Below are positions 43,150 to 52,932 of a stretch of 64,000 bases of DNA, piece by piece. Every line of letters starts with the position of its first letter. The first letter of the stretch is position 1. Source of the DNA: Putridiphycobacter roseus (GTDB lineage: Bacteria; Bacteroidota; Bacteroidia; Flavobacteriales_D; Crocinitomicaceae); the NCBI RefSeq assembly GCF_003234935.1, contig NZ_QKSB01000003.1:124001-188000 (forward strand), read 5' to 3'. The notes beneath the pieces are model-generated. The model saw only the letters and a program-made list of their open reading frames with translations. It ran no database searches and was not told where the DNA came from. A program made the position numbers and the translations under genes.

Positions 43150-43344
43150 ATGAAAAAAAGACATGAGCAAAAATTGGTGATGATCACCGTGATTCTTTTT
43201 TTTGTACTCAACATCCCATTTATTCTTATTTTTAATCAAACGGTACATGTTTTTGGCATACCGCTACTCTATTTTGGTATTTTTTTGTTTTGGTTACTCT
43301 CTATTATTGCCTCCTATATTATTCTAAAAAAATATTATGAGTAA
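43150..43344 (+). CDS. Small two-span membrane protein (64 aa)
   Basis: I start at the ATG at 43150, since the longer frame begins inside the terminator. The protein has two hydrophobic helices and a KKRHEQK start, like the short partner proteins (DUF3311-like) that precede sodium:solute symporter genes. It overlaps the sensor gene by 8 bp, so the two are probably translated together. Confidence 0.7.
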   Translation: MKKRHEQKLVMITVILFFVLNIPFILIFNQTVHVFGIPLLYFGIFLFWLLSIIASYIILKKYYE

Positions 43345-46027
43345 CCTCCTCTTAGTTTCCATTATTATTCTCTATTTGGTAATACTATTTGGTATTGCTT
43401 ATTTAGCCGAAAAAAAATCCAAGAGTAAATGGGTCAATAACCCTTATATCTATACGCTTTCTCTAGCAGTATACTGCTCCGCATGGACTTATTATGGAAG
43501 CGTCGGTGTTGCCGCAAAGTCTGGCTTCGATTTTTTACCAATTTACTTAGGTCCAGTTATAGCTTTTCCTTTATGGATAGTATTAATGCGTAAAATCATC
43601 CGTATTTCTAAACAACATAAAGTATCTTCCATTGCCGATTTTATTTCGTTACGCTATGCCAATAATAGATTTTTAGGGGCTTTAATTACCTTGATATGTG
43701 TAGTGGGAACGGTGCCATACATTGCACTACAGTTAAAAGCAATTTCTGATTCCTTTGGCATCATGACTACACAATCTAATGTAGATGTAACCAATGTATT
43801 GAGTGACCATACCTTTTATATTGCTATTCTATTGGGTATTTTTGCTACTTTTTTCGGTACCCAAAAAACAGATGCTTCTGAAAACCATAAAGGAATTATA
43901 GCTTCGGTTGCTTTTGAATCTATACTAAAACTAATATTCTTCTTAATTATTGGTATTTACGTGACTTTTTACCTGTTTAATGGTACAGAGGATATCTTGA
44001 GCCAAATAGCGCAAAAAGAAAATTTTTCTAGTCTGACCAATTTCAATGGTTTAGAGGATGGTATGAATTGGTTCTTTATGATTTTCCTTTCTTTTATGGC
44101 TATCTTTTTGTTGCCACGACAATTTCAGGTATCTGTCGTAGAAAATAGTCGAGAAAAACATTTAAAAAAGGCCATTTGGCTTTTCCCGCTTTACCTATTG
44201 TTGTTCAATCTTTTTGTCATTTATATCGCTTGGGGAGGAACCATTAAGCTAGGCGATAGCGGAAATCCTGATTATTACGCCTTATTAATGCCGCTTCAAA
44301 ATGGTGATACTTTTCTTGCTTTATTGGTCTTTTTAGGTGGTTTCTCCGCCGTAATCTCCATGGTTGTAGTCTCTACACTTGCACTTTCTACCATGGTTAG
44401 TAATAACCTTATTATTCCTTATGGGTTTTTAGAGCAATTTGTAAAAGGCAGAACTGAAAAAAATGATTTTTATATCAAAGCCATTCGCCGTGTATCCATC
44501 TTTATGATTATCATGGCTGCTTATTTATTCTATATCACCTTCTCGGTAGAATCTTCCTTAATCTCAATTGGACTAATCTCCTTTGTGGTTATTGCACAGT
44601 TAGGGCCTTCCTTTTTTATTGGGTTATTCTGGAACAGAGGGTCTTCTAATGGTGCCATTTGGGGAATAATAATTGGTTTTTGTGTGACATTTTACACCTT
44701 AATCTTACCTTTAATAATGCACCTCTACTTCGTAGATGATCAGTTTATTGACCAAGGACCATTGGGGATAGAAATGCTAAAACCTCATGCCTTATTTGGT
44801 ATTGACTTTTTAAATCCACACGCCCATGCTTTTTTCTGGAGCATGTTCTTTAACCTTTTCACCTATTTAATCGTTTCTATCTCACAAAAAGGGAATTACC
44901 GAGAACGAAATTATGCCGAAATGTTTGTCGATAGTCAAAACTTTAATGACTTACAGGATAATGCATTAGTCTGGAAAGGAGAAGCATATGTTGCTGACAT
45001 TAGAAATGTACTGATCAAGTTTTTAGGCAATGAAAGGACAGAAAGAGCCTTGAGCTTGTTTTTTCAAAAGTATGATTTGCCACAAGATACACAAATGGCA
45101 GATGCCCGATTGATCAATTTCTCAGAAAAATTACTAACGGGTAGTATTGGTGGTTCTTCTGCTAAAATACTAATTTCCAGCGTTGTTAAGGAAGAAGAAA
45201 TTTCATTAGTCGAAGTATTAAAAATATTAGAAGAATCAAAAGAAAATATTACCAACAATAAATTATTAACGCAAGAGTCTACAGCGCTAGCAAAAATGAC
45301 GGAAAAGTTGCAGCAGATGAATGATGAGTTAATTAAAAAAGACCACCAAAAAGATGAGTTTTTAGATACAGTTTCACATGAATTAAAAACCCCTGTCACG
45401 GGTATACGAGCCGCCACTGAGCTATTGATAGATGATAGTGAAGATATGCCGACCGAGATAAAAGACAAGTTTTTAAAGAACATACTTAACGATTCGGAAA
45501 GACTATCTAGGCTAATCAACCATATCCTTGACTTTGAAAAGATTGCCAATGGACGAGTGGATTTTAACCAGAAAAAACATGACTTTAACACCTCTTTAAC
45601 CACCTCCATATCGAGTATTAATCAAATTGCAATAAAGTATAATATTAAAATTAAACGCTTATCTTTTCAATCTGTTATTGCCCAATACGACGAAGACAGG
45701 ATTCTGCAAGTATTGACCAACCTTTTGTCTAATGCAATAAAGTTTTGCAAGCCTGACCAAGGAGTTATTACCATAAGTTACGAGGTAGTTAGTACTCATT
45801 TATTAGTTTATATCCATAATAATGGTAAAGCCATACCTGCAGAAGACAAAGCTTATATTTTTGATAAATTTTACCAGTCTAAAAATCAAAACACAGTAAA
45901 GCCTTTGGGAAGTGGTTTAGGATTAGCCATTAGTAAACAGATCATTTTAAAACACAATGGGGAAATTTGGGTGAAAAATGAAAATAAAAATGGCGTTACC
46001 TTTGGTTTTCAGTTGCCAATTGGTTAA
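43337..46027 (+). CDS. Sodium:solute symporter-histidine kinase fusion (CbrA-like sensor)
   Basis: An 896-residue sensor. About 13 membrane helices of an SSS-type permease (residues 1-520) lead to a linker (about 540-660) and a histidine kinase. The phosphoacceptor block DEFLDTVSHELKTPVTGIRA is near residue 680, the N-box ILQVLTNLLSNAIKFC near 800, and GSGLGLAISKQII near the end. In CbrA-type sensors the permease part transports or monitors a nutrient and sets kinase activity. Its response regulator gene follows 20 bp downstream. The surrounding genes suggest acetate/propionate or related metabolite sensing. Confidence 0.92.
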   Translation: MSNLLLVSIIILYLVILFGIAYLAEKKSKSKWVNNPYIYTLSLAVYCSAWTYYGSVGVAAKSGFDFLPIYLGPVIAFPLWIVLMRKIIRISKQHKVSSIADFISLRYANNRFLGALITLICVVGTVPYIALQLKAISDSFGIMTTQSNVDVTNVLSDHTFYIAILLGIFATFFGTQKTDASENHKGIIASVAFESILKLIFFLIIGIYVTFYLFNGTEDILSQIAQKENFSSLTNFNGLEDGMNWFFMIFLSFMAIFLLPRQFQVSVVENSREKHLKKAIWLFPLYLLLFNLFVIYIAWGGTIKLGDSGNPDYYALLMPLQNGDTFLALLVFLGGFSAVISMVVVSTLALSTMVSNNLIIPYGFLEQFVKGRTEKNDFYIKAIRRVSIFMIIMAAYLFYITFSVESSLISIGLISFVVIAQLGPSFFIGLFWNRGSSNGAIWGIIIGFCVTFYTLILPLIMHLYFVDDQFIDQGPLGIEMLKPHALFGIDFLNPHAHAFFWSMFFNLFTYLIVSISQKGNYRERNYAEMFVDSQNFNDLQDNALVWKGEAYVADIRNVLIKFLGNERTERALSLFFQKYDLPQDTQMADARLINFSEKLLTGSIGGSSAKILISSVVKEEEISLVEVLKILEESKENITNNKLLTQESTALAKMTEKLQQMNDELIKKDHQKDEFLDTVSHELKTPVTGIRAATELLIDDSEDMPTEIKDKFLKNILNDSERLSRLINHILDFEKIANGRVDFNQKKHDFNTSLTTSISSINQIAIKYNIKIKRLSFQSVIAQYDEDRILQVLTNLLSNAIKFCKPDQGVITISYEVVSTHLLVYIHNNGKAIPAEDKAYIFDKFYQSKNQNTVKPLGSGLGLAISKQIILKHNGEIWVKNENKNGVTFGFQLPIG

Positions 46028-46047
46028 TTTTATGCTTGTATTTTTGT

Positions 46048-46413
46048 ATGAAGCGAAAAATTTTAATTGTTGATGACGAACCAAATATAGTAATGTCCTT
46101 AGAATACGCCTTTAACAGAGGTGGTTATGAGGTGTTTATTGCTAGAGATGGTGAGGAAGCTATTCAAATTATACAAGATATTTTGCCTGATGTAGTATTG
46201 TTAGATATTATGATGCCCAATGTAGATGGGTTTCAAACTTTAGAATTTATCAAACAAGTACCATCAATGCATGCAACCAAAGTGGTTTTTTTATCTGCGA
46301 AAAACAAAGCGGTTGATATTGAAAAAGGACTGAGTAAAGGTGCGGATAAGTATCTTATTAAACCTTTTTCAGTAAAAAAAATAATGGTTGAAATAAATGA
46401 ACTGTTTAATTAA
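46048..46413 (+). CDS. Single-domain response regulator
   Basis: I start at the ATG at 46048 (MKRKILIVDDEPN). This gives 121 residues: a bare receiver domain with the acidic pair D9-D10, phosphoacceptor D53 (VVLLDIMMPNVDG), a conserved serine (FLSAK) and K in LIKPF. There is no DNA-binding output, so it either acts through protein contact or relays phosphate. TATTTTTG, a TAnnTTTG box, directly precedes the ATG and could give a leaderless transcript, but read-through from the kinase gene is simpler. Confidence 0.92.
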   Translation: MKRKILIVDDEPNIVMSLEYAFNRGGYEVFIARDGEEAIQIIQDILPDVVLLDIMMPNVDGFQTLEFIKQVPSMHATKVVFLSAKNKAVDIEKGLSKGADKYLIKPFSVKKIMVEINELFN

Positions 46414-46461
46414 ATTTGGTTTTGTGTGCAAGCAAACAATGTTTAATTTAAAATAGTTGAT

Positions 46462-46680
46462 ATGAAATTTTCTTTATCTCCACTAGTATCTGATATCTTT
46501 ATCAGTGTTTACTTGTGCTTGACTTTATTGTTTAGAATTCTTTACGATAATCTAGGTAATATTACGCCTGGGAACTCCATTTTTATTGGTTTGGCATTTA
46601 TTTCTTTTCTATATGCTTTGATTAAACTTAAATTCTTAAATCCGAATTATTTTGGATTACTTAAATCAAAAAAAGATTAA
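46462..46680 (+). CDS. Small two-span membrane protein (72 aa)
   Basis: Two hydrophobic helices (VSDIFISVYLCLTLLFRILY, GNSIFIGLAFISFLYALI) and a basic end, KSKKD. It lies between the response regulator and the propionyl-CoA synthetase gene, whose ATG follows its stop immediately. No known family; probably part of the same transcript. Confidence 0.65.
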   Translation: MKFSLSPLVSDIFISVYLCLTLLFRILYDNLGNITPGNSIFIGLAFISFLYALIKLKFLNPNYFGLLKSKKD

Positions 46681-46681
46681 G

Positions 46682-48580
46682 ATGAACTACAAAGATCACC
46701 ACAAAGAAAGTATGGAGTCACCCGAAAAATTTTGGGGAAAGCAAGCGGCAAACATAGGCTGGTATACCCCACCTAAAACAATACTCTCCATAGATGAACA
46801 CGACTACAACCAATGGTTTGAAGATGGTGTTTTAAATCTAAGTTACTTATGTATTGATAAGCATATTGAAGATGGATACGGGGCACAAAACGCTATTATA
46901 TACGAATCTCCAGTTACCCAAACCAAACAATTTATTACTTATGATAAATTATACCAAGAAGTGGCAAAATTGGCAGGTGCACTTTCTGATTTAGGGGTAA
47001 AAAAAGGAGATACGGTTATTATTTATATGCCCATGATACCAGAAGCTACTTATGCTATGCTGGCATGTACAAGAATTGGCGCAATTCATTCTGTCGTCTT
47101 TGGTGGATTTGCACCACATGAATTGGCTATTAGAATTGATGACTGTAAACCAAAACTAATTATTACTGCATCTAATGGTGTAGAAATTAAAAAAATTATA
47201 GAATATAAACCACTCGTTGATCAAGCGATAGCTTTAAGTCATCACCAACCTAATAATGTTATTATTTTCGATAGAAAACAAGGCGTAACTTATGAAACTT
47301 TGGCGAGAGACCTAGACTACACTTCTATTGTAAAGGCGGCAGATATAATGGATCCAATCCCAGTCGAGTCTACCCACCCTTCTTATATTCTTTACACTTC
47401 TGGAACCACCGGAAAACCTAAAGGAATAATCAGAGATACTGGAGGTTATGCTACAGCACTTAAATATTCAATGGAAAACATTTACGACACACACCCCGGG
47501 GATGTTTTTTGGGCAGCGAGTGATGTTGGATGGGTGGTTGGCCATAGTTATATTGTATACGCACCCTTAATTAATAGGAATACAACTATACTTTTTGAAG
47601 GTAAACCAATTAAAACACCAGACGCTTCTACTTTTTGGAGAATTATCGCAGAGCATAAAGTAAAAGTAATGTTTACTGCACCAACTGCAATTCGTGCGAT
47701 AAAAAAAGAGGATCCAAATGGCGCGTTTATAAAAGCTTATGACTTGTCCAGTTTAACGCATCAATTTTTAGCAGGAGAGCGTTGTGACGTAACTACTTTG
47801 AATTGGGCTAAAGAACAGTTGAATGTTCCAGTAATAGACCACTGGTGGCAAACGGAATCTGGCTGGCCAATGATAGCAAATATGATGGGTATAGAAGACC
47901 TTCCCGTAAAACCTGGTTCTGCAGGCTTACCGGTGGGAGGATATGACATAAAAATTCTGAATGATGAAGGAGAAGTGGTAGCTACCAATGAACCTGGCTA
48001 TGTTGCCGTTAAACTGCCCTTACCTCCTGGCTGCCTTTCTAATTTATGGGGGAATCCTGAACGTTTTAAAGCGGGTTATTTGGAAAGATTTCCAGGCTAC
48101 TACTTTTCTGGTGATGGTGGCTATATGGATTCGGATGGCTATATATATATTACAGGAAGAGTAGATGATATAATTAACGTCGCTGGTCACCGTTTATCTA
48201 CAGCGGAAATGGAAGAAATTGTGGCCACTCACCCTGCGGTTGCCGAATGTGCAGTTTTTGGAATCCATTGTGATTTAAAAGGCCAAACTCCTTTGGGATT
48301 AATTGTTTTAAAGTCTGAAAAAAATCCTTACAATAAAAATGTTAAACAAGAAATTATTAATTCCATTCGCCACGAAATCGGTCCAGTAGCTTCTTTTAAA
48401 TCCGTAGCAATAGTTAAAAGATTACCCAAAACAAGGTCGGGTAAAACACTAAGAAAGTTACTAAGGCAAATAGCCGATCAAAACGATTACCAAACTCCTT
48501 CAACTATAGATGATTCATCTATTATTACGGAAATAGAAGAAGTGTATAAATCAGAAAAAATAGGAAAATATAAAATTTAA
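46682..48580 (+). CDS. prpE: Propionyl-CoA synthetase-like acyl-CoA synthetase
   Basis: Starting at 46682 (MNYKDHHKES) gives 632 residues. It is an ANL-superfamily ligase with the P-loop YTSGTTGKPKG, DHWWQTESGWPM, SGDGGYMDSDGY and the C-terminal catalytic lysine in LPKTRSGKTLRK. The N-terminal SPEKFWGKQAANIGW and DNA-adjacent partner acs 3 bp downstream fit the PrpE branch, which activates propionate with ATP and CoA. Distinguishing PrpE from an Acs paralogue rests on the overall pattern, so the symbol is tentative. Confidence 0.82.
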   Translation: MNYKDHHKESMESPEKFWGKQAANIGWYTPPKTILSIDEHDYNQWFEDGVLNLSYLCIDKHIEDGYGAQNAIIYESPVTQTKQFITYDKLYQEVAKLAGALSDLGVKKGDTVIIYMPMIPEATYAMLACTRIGAIHSVVFGGFAPHELAIRIDDCKPKLIITASNGVEIKKIIEYKPLVDQAIALSHHQPNNVIIFDRKQGVTYETLARDLDYTSIVKAADIMDPIPVESTHPSYILYTSGTTGKPKGIIRDTGGYATALKYSMENIYDTHPGDVFWAASDVGWVVGHSYIVYAPLINRNTTILFEGKPIKTPDASTFWRIIAEHKVKVMFTAPTAIRAIKKEDPNGAFIKAYDLSSLTHQFLAGERCDVTTLNWAKEQLNVPVIDHWWQTESGWPMIANMMGIEDLPVKPGSAGLPVGGYDIKILNDEGEVVATNEPGYVAVKLPLPPGCLSNLWGNPERFKAGYLERFPGYYFSGDGGYMDSDGYIYITGRVDDIINVAGHRLSTAEMEEIVATHPAVAECAVFGIHCDLKGQTPLGLIVLKSEKNPYNKNVKQEIINSIRHEIGPVASFKSVAIVKRLPKTRSGKTLRKLLRQIADQNDYQTPSTIDDSSIITEIEEVYKSEKIGKYKI

Positions 48581-48583
48581 AAT

Positions 48584-50491
48584 ATGAGTAATTACCACAT
48601 CAAAAATTTAGAAGAATACTTTCAAGTATATAGAAAATCAGTCCGAAATCCAACCCATTTTTGGGAAGAAATTGCTGAAGAGAACTTTTTATGGCGAAAA
48701 TCTTGGGATTCGGTGATGACTTGGGACAAAGCTAAATCAAAAGTTACTTGGTTTGAAGGAGCACAATTAAATATTACAGAAAATTGTATTGATAGGCATT
48801 TGATCAGTAAAGGAAATCAAACCGCTATTTTATTTGAGCCAAATAGTACTGATGAACCTGCACAGCACATCACCTACCATCAATTACATGAGCGGGTAAA
48901 TCAAATGGCAAATGTCTTAAAAGCTAAAGGTGTTCAAAAAGGCGACCGTGTTTGTATTTATTTACCAATGATTCCAGAATTAGCAATTGCATTGCTTGCA
49001 TGTGCACGTATTGGTGCCATTCATTCTGTTGTATTTGCAGGTTTTTCTTCCACAGCACTAGCCTCTAGAATTAATGATAGTGATTGTAAGCTGGTAATTA
49101 CTTCAGATGGTTCTTATAGAGGAAGTAAAACAATCGACTTAAAAGGAATCGTGGATGAAGCTTTATCTAATTGCGCTTGTGTTGAAAAAGTTTTGGTTGT
49201 AAAACGTATCCATACCGAGATACCTATGCAAGCAGGAAGAGATGAGTGGATTCAACCTTTATTAGACGAAGCATCTATGGTGTGCGCACCAACTATTATG
49301 GAGGCTGAAGATCCTTTGTTTATTCTATACACCTCTGGTTCTACTGGTAAACCAAAAGGTATGGTACATACTACAGCAGGATACATGGTGAATTCGGCAT
49401 ACACTTTTAAAAATGTGTTTCAATATAGAAATAATGATGTGTATTGGTGTACAGCCGATATTGGCTGGATTACTGGTCACAGTTATATTGTATATGGTCC
49501 CTTAGCCAATGGTGCGACCACTATCATGTTTGAAGGCGTACCTACTTATCCAGATTGTGGACGTTTTTGGGAAATAATAGCCAAACATAAAGTAACGCAA
49601 TTTTATACCGCACCTACTGCCATTAGAGCTCTTGCTAAAGAATCTTTGGACATGGTGAACAAACATGACTTGTCCTCTTTAAAAGTAATTGGTTCGGTTG
49701 GTGAACCTATCAACGAAGAAGCATGGCACTGGTATAATGATAATATAGGTAAAGGAAAATCTCCTTTAGTAGATACTTGGTGGCAAACTGAAACAGGAGC
49801 CATCATGATATCCCCTATTCCATTTGCAACGCCAACTATTCCTACTTATGCTACACTTCCATTACCTGGAATTCAACCCGCTTTAATGGGAGATAATGAA
49901 GATGAATTAATTGGGAACCAAGTGGAAGGTAAATTATGCATCAAGCACCCTTGGCCAAGTATGGCTAGAACCATATGGAACAATCATAAACGATACCAAG
50001 AAACTTATTTCTCTGCTTACAAAGACATGTATTTTACTGGAGATGGCGCCTTAAGAAATAGTGTTGGTTTTTATAGAATTACAGGCCGTGTAGATGATGT
50101 GATTATTGTATCCGGACACAATTTAGGAACTGCACCTATTGAAGATGCCATCAATGAACATCCAGCAATTGCGGAATCTGCTATTGTAGGATTTCCACAC
50201 GACATTAAAGGAAGTGCACTTTATGGCTATATTTCCTTAAAAAACACTGGAGAAAGTCGAAGTCATGAGAATTTAAAAATTGAAATTAACCAATTGATTA
50301 CGGAAAGAATCGGACCGATTGCAAAATTAGATAAAATTCAATTTACAGAAGCATTACCTAAAACAAGATCAGGTAAAATCATGCGAAGAATTTTAAGAAA
50401 AATAGCTGCTGGCGAATTTGATCAACTAGGAGATATTTCTACTTTATTAAATCCTGAAGTAGTAAAATCTATCATTAAAAATGTAGTTTAA
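48584..50491 (+). CDS. acs: Acetate-CoA ligase (acetyl-CoA synthetase)
   Basis: A full-length 635-residue acetyl-CoA synthetase. It shows the N-terminal FWEEIAEENFLWRKSWDSVM, P-loop YTSGSTGKPKG, DTWWQTETGAIMISP (the tryptophan that shapes the acetate pocket) and LPKTRSGKIMRRILRKI with the lysine that is acetylated in regulation. It converts acetate, ATP and CoA to acetyl-CoA. It follows the prpE-like gene by 3 bp and ends at a terminator. Confidence 0.96.
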   Translation: MSNYHIKNLEEYFQVYRKSVRNPTHFWEEIAEENFLWRKSWDSVMTWDKAKSKVTWFEGAQLNITENCIDRHLISKGNQTAILFEPNSTDEPAQHITYHQLHERVNQMANVLKAKGVQKGDRVCIYLPMIPELAIALLACARIGAIHSVVFAGFSSTALASRINDSDCKLVITSDGSYRGSKTIDLKGIVDEALSNCACVEKVLVVKRIHTEIPMQAGRDEWIQPLLDEASMVCAPTIMEAEDPLFILYTSGSTGKPKGMVHTTAGYMVNSAYTFKNVFQYRNNDVYWCTADIGWITGHSYIVYGPLANGATTIMFEGVPTYPDCGRFWEIIAKHKVTQFYTAPTAIRALAKESLDMVNKHDLSSLKVIGSVGEPINEEAWHWYNDNIGKGKSPLVDTWWQTETGAIMISPIPFATPTIPTYATLPLPGIQPALMGDNEDELIGNQVEGKLCIKHPWPSMARTIWNNHKRYQETYFSAYKDMYFTGDGALRNSVGFYRITGRVDDVIIVSGHNLGTAPIEDAINEHPAIAESAIVGFPHDIKGSALYGYISLKNTGESRSHENLKIEINQLITERIGPIAKLDKIQFTEALPKTRSGKIMRRILRKIAAGEFDQLGDISTLLNPEVVKSIIKNVV

Positions 50492-50510
50492 CCCTTTGTA
50501 TTAAAAATAA

Positions 50511-50555
50511 AAAACAAGCCAGTATTTGTCTATTCAATTACTGGCTTTGTTTTTT
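50511..50555 (+). terminator. Terminator after acs
   Basis: aaaacaagccagta (50511-50524) pairs with tactggctttgttttt (50539-50554) with one bulged base and is followed by T residues, a good terminator for the acyl-CoA synthetase operon. Confidence 0.8.
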
Positions 50556-50664
50556 AAAAAAAAAGAACCCTTGTTTTATACGAATTGCTTATTATTCTAT
50601 TTGCATCTAAATCCTATAAAACAGTATTAAACTGAAAAAAAACACCTACGATTAGAACCAAGAA

Positions 50665-51156
50665 ATGATGCCAACTAATTATGTAATTCGAAAAGTAATG
50701 CAGCAAGACAATAAGCCTATCGCCCATTTAATTCGCAAGGTATTTATTGAATTTGACGCACCAAAAGAAGGAACTGTATACAGCGATAAGGCAACAGATT
50801 ATTTATTTGAATATTTTGACACGAACAACGCCGCCTTATTTGTCCTGGAAGAAAAGGGTGAAATCGCTGGCGTGTGTGGCATATACCCTACACTAGGATT
50901 GCCTAAGTCTTGTATTGAAATTGTTAAATTTTATATCCGACCAGAATCCAGAGGACAAGGTTTTGGGTTTGCCTTGTTTAACACTTGTCAATTAGAAGCA
51001 AAAGCTAAAGGTTATTCGCAACTATACCTGGAGAGTATTCCTGATTTTAAAACAGCGGTAAATCTTTATTTAAAACTAGGCTTTACACAATTAGATAAAA
51101 GACTAGGAGAAACCGGGCACTTTGGATGTGACCTTTGGTTTTCGAAGTCTATTTAA
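50665..51156 (+). CDS. GNAT-family N-acetyltransferase
   Basis: A 163-residue acetyltransferase fold with the acetyl-CoA-binding motif IRPESRGQGFGFALFNTCQL (pattern R-x-x-G-x-G/A) and a C-terminal VNLYLKLGFTQ block. Members acetylate amino groups of small molecules or proteins; the substrate is unknown. It may be transcribed alone. Confidence 0.9.
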   Translation: MMPTNYVIRKVMQQDNKPIAHLIRKVFIEFDAPKEGTVYSDKATDYLFEYFDTNNAALFVLEEKGEIAGVCGIYPTLGLPKSCIEIVKFYIRPESRGQGFGFALFNTCQLEAKAKGYSQLYLESIPDFKTAVNLYLKLGFTQLDKRLGETGHFGCDLWFSKSI

Positions 51157-51181
51157 TTCGAATGCTTATCTTTGTAATCAA

Positions 51182-51646
51182 ATGAAGGCAGCTACTATTA
51201 CCCAGATAAAAAATGAATTAAAAGGTCGCTCGAAAGAAGACCTGGTGGAACTGAGTTTGAAGCTTGCCAAATTTAAAAAAGAGAGTAAAGAGTTTCTAAC
51301 TTACCTCTTATTTGAAGCTGACAATGAAGCTGATTATGTACATGAGGTCAAGCTAGAAATGAGTGATTTATTCAAGACTGTCAATACCAGTAGCGCTTAT
51401 TTGGCAAAAAAAACGATTCGTAAAATATTGCGATTGACTAAAAAGTATATCCGTTTTTCCAAAAACAAAGCAAGTGAAGCTGATTTATTAATTCATTTTT
51501 GTACTGAACTCATTAAACTAAAGCCTATTGTTTCAAAAAGTGTTCAATTGCAAAACATTTATCTCAAGCAAATGGAGTTAGCAAAAAAAGCAATTGACCA
51601 GCTCCATCCCGACTTACAATTTGACTATCTCAGCTTGATTGAATAA
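51182..51646 (+). CDS. Hypothetical helical protein (154 aa)
   Basis: I start at 51182 (MKAATITQIKNELKGRSKED) because the longer frame overlaps the GNAT gene and a TATCTTTG promoter box (51167-51174) sits just upstream of this ATG. The protein is lysine-rich and all-helical, with no family I recognise with confidence. The leader would be only a few bases. Confidence 0.7.
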   Translation: MKAATITQIKNELKGRSKEDLVELSLKLAKFKKESKEFLTYLLFEADNEADYVHEVKLEMSDLFKTVNTSSAYLAKKTIRKILRLTKKYIRFSKNKASEADLLIHFCTELIKLKPIVSKSVQLQNIYLKQMELAKKAIDQLHPDLQFDYLSLIE

Positions 51647-51964
51647 AAGACAATGCATGGTTTTATAGGATGCCGAAGTTTATTTTGTTAAAACATTAGC
51701 GTACAGTACTTCAAATTTATATTACGTATTTAAAAATACTATGGTTATCCATCATTATGAAAAATAATTTTATGGATAACAGCTATTACCTTATTCTTGT
51801 AGGGTTGTAATAAAAATTAAAATTCAGTCAATACATTGGATGGAAAAAGGAATGCTACCAGTTATTTATTAAGAATGATTTAACCATGGTTAAAATGGGA
51901 ATATCGTACGCCAAAAAATGTAAATATTTACCCCGCTTTATATAGCACTCACCTACGCTCAAAT
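51647..51964. other. Intergenic stretch with one inverted repeat
   Basis: Contains a perfect 9-bp inverted repeat gttatccat/atggataac (51744-51752 and 51772-51780) with a 19-base loop. No gene is visible. Confidence 0.45.
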
Positions 51965-52816
51965 TTATTTAAAAAATAGACTTAAACTTTCTGCTGCCGT
52001 TTTATTACAGTATACCGCATACATATCAGTAAAGTAACTACTCTTTGAAATTTCATCAAAAGATGCCAATACATGAGGCAAACGTTTATCAGTCAATCTA
52101 TTTTGTTTTTGATAAGCTCGAATCACCTCGCTAAGTGATTGGTCGTTCAGTTGCAACTGTTTATCTACTTGATAAAAAAAGCTACTACCACCAAAATAGA
52201 TATGGGAATAATAATGGTGCTCCATCAAACTATCCATCACTTGGGTAAAAGTGGCAGTGCTACTATTAAAAACACCAGGATAATCACTTATTTTATGGAA
52301 ATAAAGGGAATCAAACTTATCAGCGGCATAATACCCTTGATCTACCAAAATTAATCGACTTAAATAAGTAGCATATCCTTCCGAAAACCATAAATTATCT
52401 CTATTGATAAAAGGGATGGATAAATGGCTAAGTTCGTGTTGTGCGGTATAATCTTTTTCATAATCAATTAATTCAAAAGATGGATTAACGTAAAAATGTA
52501 CTTCATTGACCCCCTTTTTTCTGGAGGTTTTCCCAAATGGAACTGGGTGATCAGCATCTGATAAATGAAAGGTACAATGAATGGTAAAAGGGTAAACTCC
52601 TAACATTTTTTCTGTAGCCTCTAAAGTCGATTTAATCCACTGCTTCAATTTAAACTTTTCGAACTGCGAAAACGTATCTTCCCAATACCATATAATATGC
52701 GCTTGATTTTCAATTTGATCCAATTGCTTTACCTCCTTTGGTGTTTTTACTTCGTTGCTACAACTGCTCCAAAAAAATAAAACAAACAGAAGAATAAATA
52801 ATTGTTTAAATGCCAT
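51965..52816 (-). CDS. Gluzincin-like peptidase lipoprotein
   Basis: I start at 52816 (MAFKQLFILLFVLFFWSSCS), which gives a lipoprotein signal with lipobox WSSC; the longer frame adds 14 residues before it. The mature protein has a zinc-protease motif, QHELSHL, then WFSEGYATYL 18 residues later, that is HExxH...E as in M1-like gluzincins. The total size (283 aa) is far shorter than an aminopeptidase, so only the catalytic core is kept. Predicted location is the periplasmic or outer membrane face. Confidence 0.78.
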   Translation of the reverse strand: MAFKQLFILLFVLFFWSSCSNEVKTPKEVKQLDQIENQAHIIWYWEDTFSQFEKFKLKQWIKSTLEATEKMLGVYPFTIHCTFHLSDADHPVPFGKTSRKKGVNEVHFYVNPSFELIDYEKDYTAQHELSHLSIPFINRDNLWFSEGYATYLSRLILVDQGYYAADKFDSLYFHKISDYPGVFNSSTATFTQVMDSLMEHHYYSHIYFGGSSFFYQVDKQLQLNDQSLSEVIRAYQKQNRLTDKRLPHVLASFDEISKSSYFTDMYAVYCNKTAAESLSLFFK

Positions 52817-52932
52817 ACTTGAATTTCTAACCACCAACCAATATTGGCTGCTTTCCAATGCTAAATATCATGATAAAATGTAACAAATATTACTATTTCT
52901 AATACATTTTATCCGTATTTTTAAATAAAAAA

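Noticed and set aside
45064..45609. 181-aa minus-strand frame inside the kinase fusion gene
   Set aside because: Serine/asparagine-rich mirror of a real coding frame; no independent evidence.
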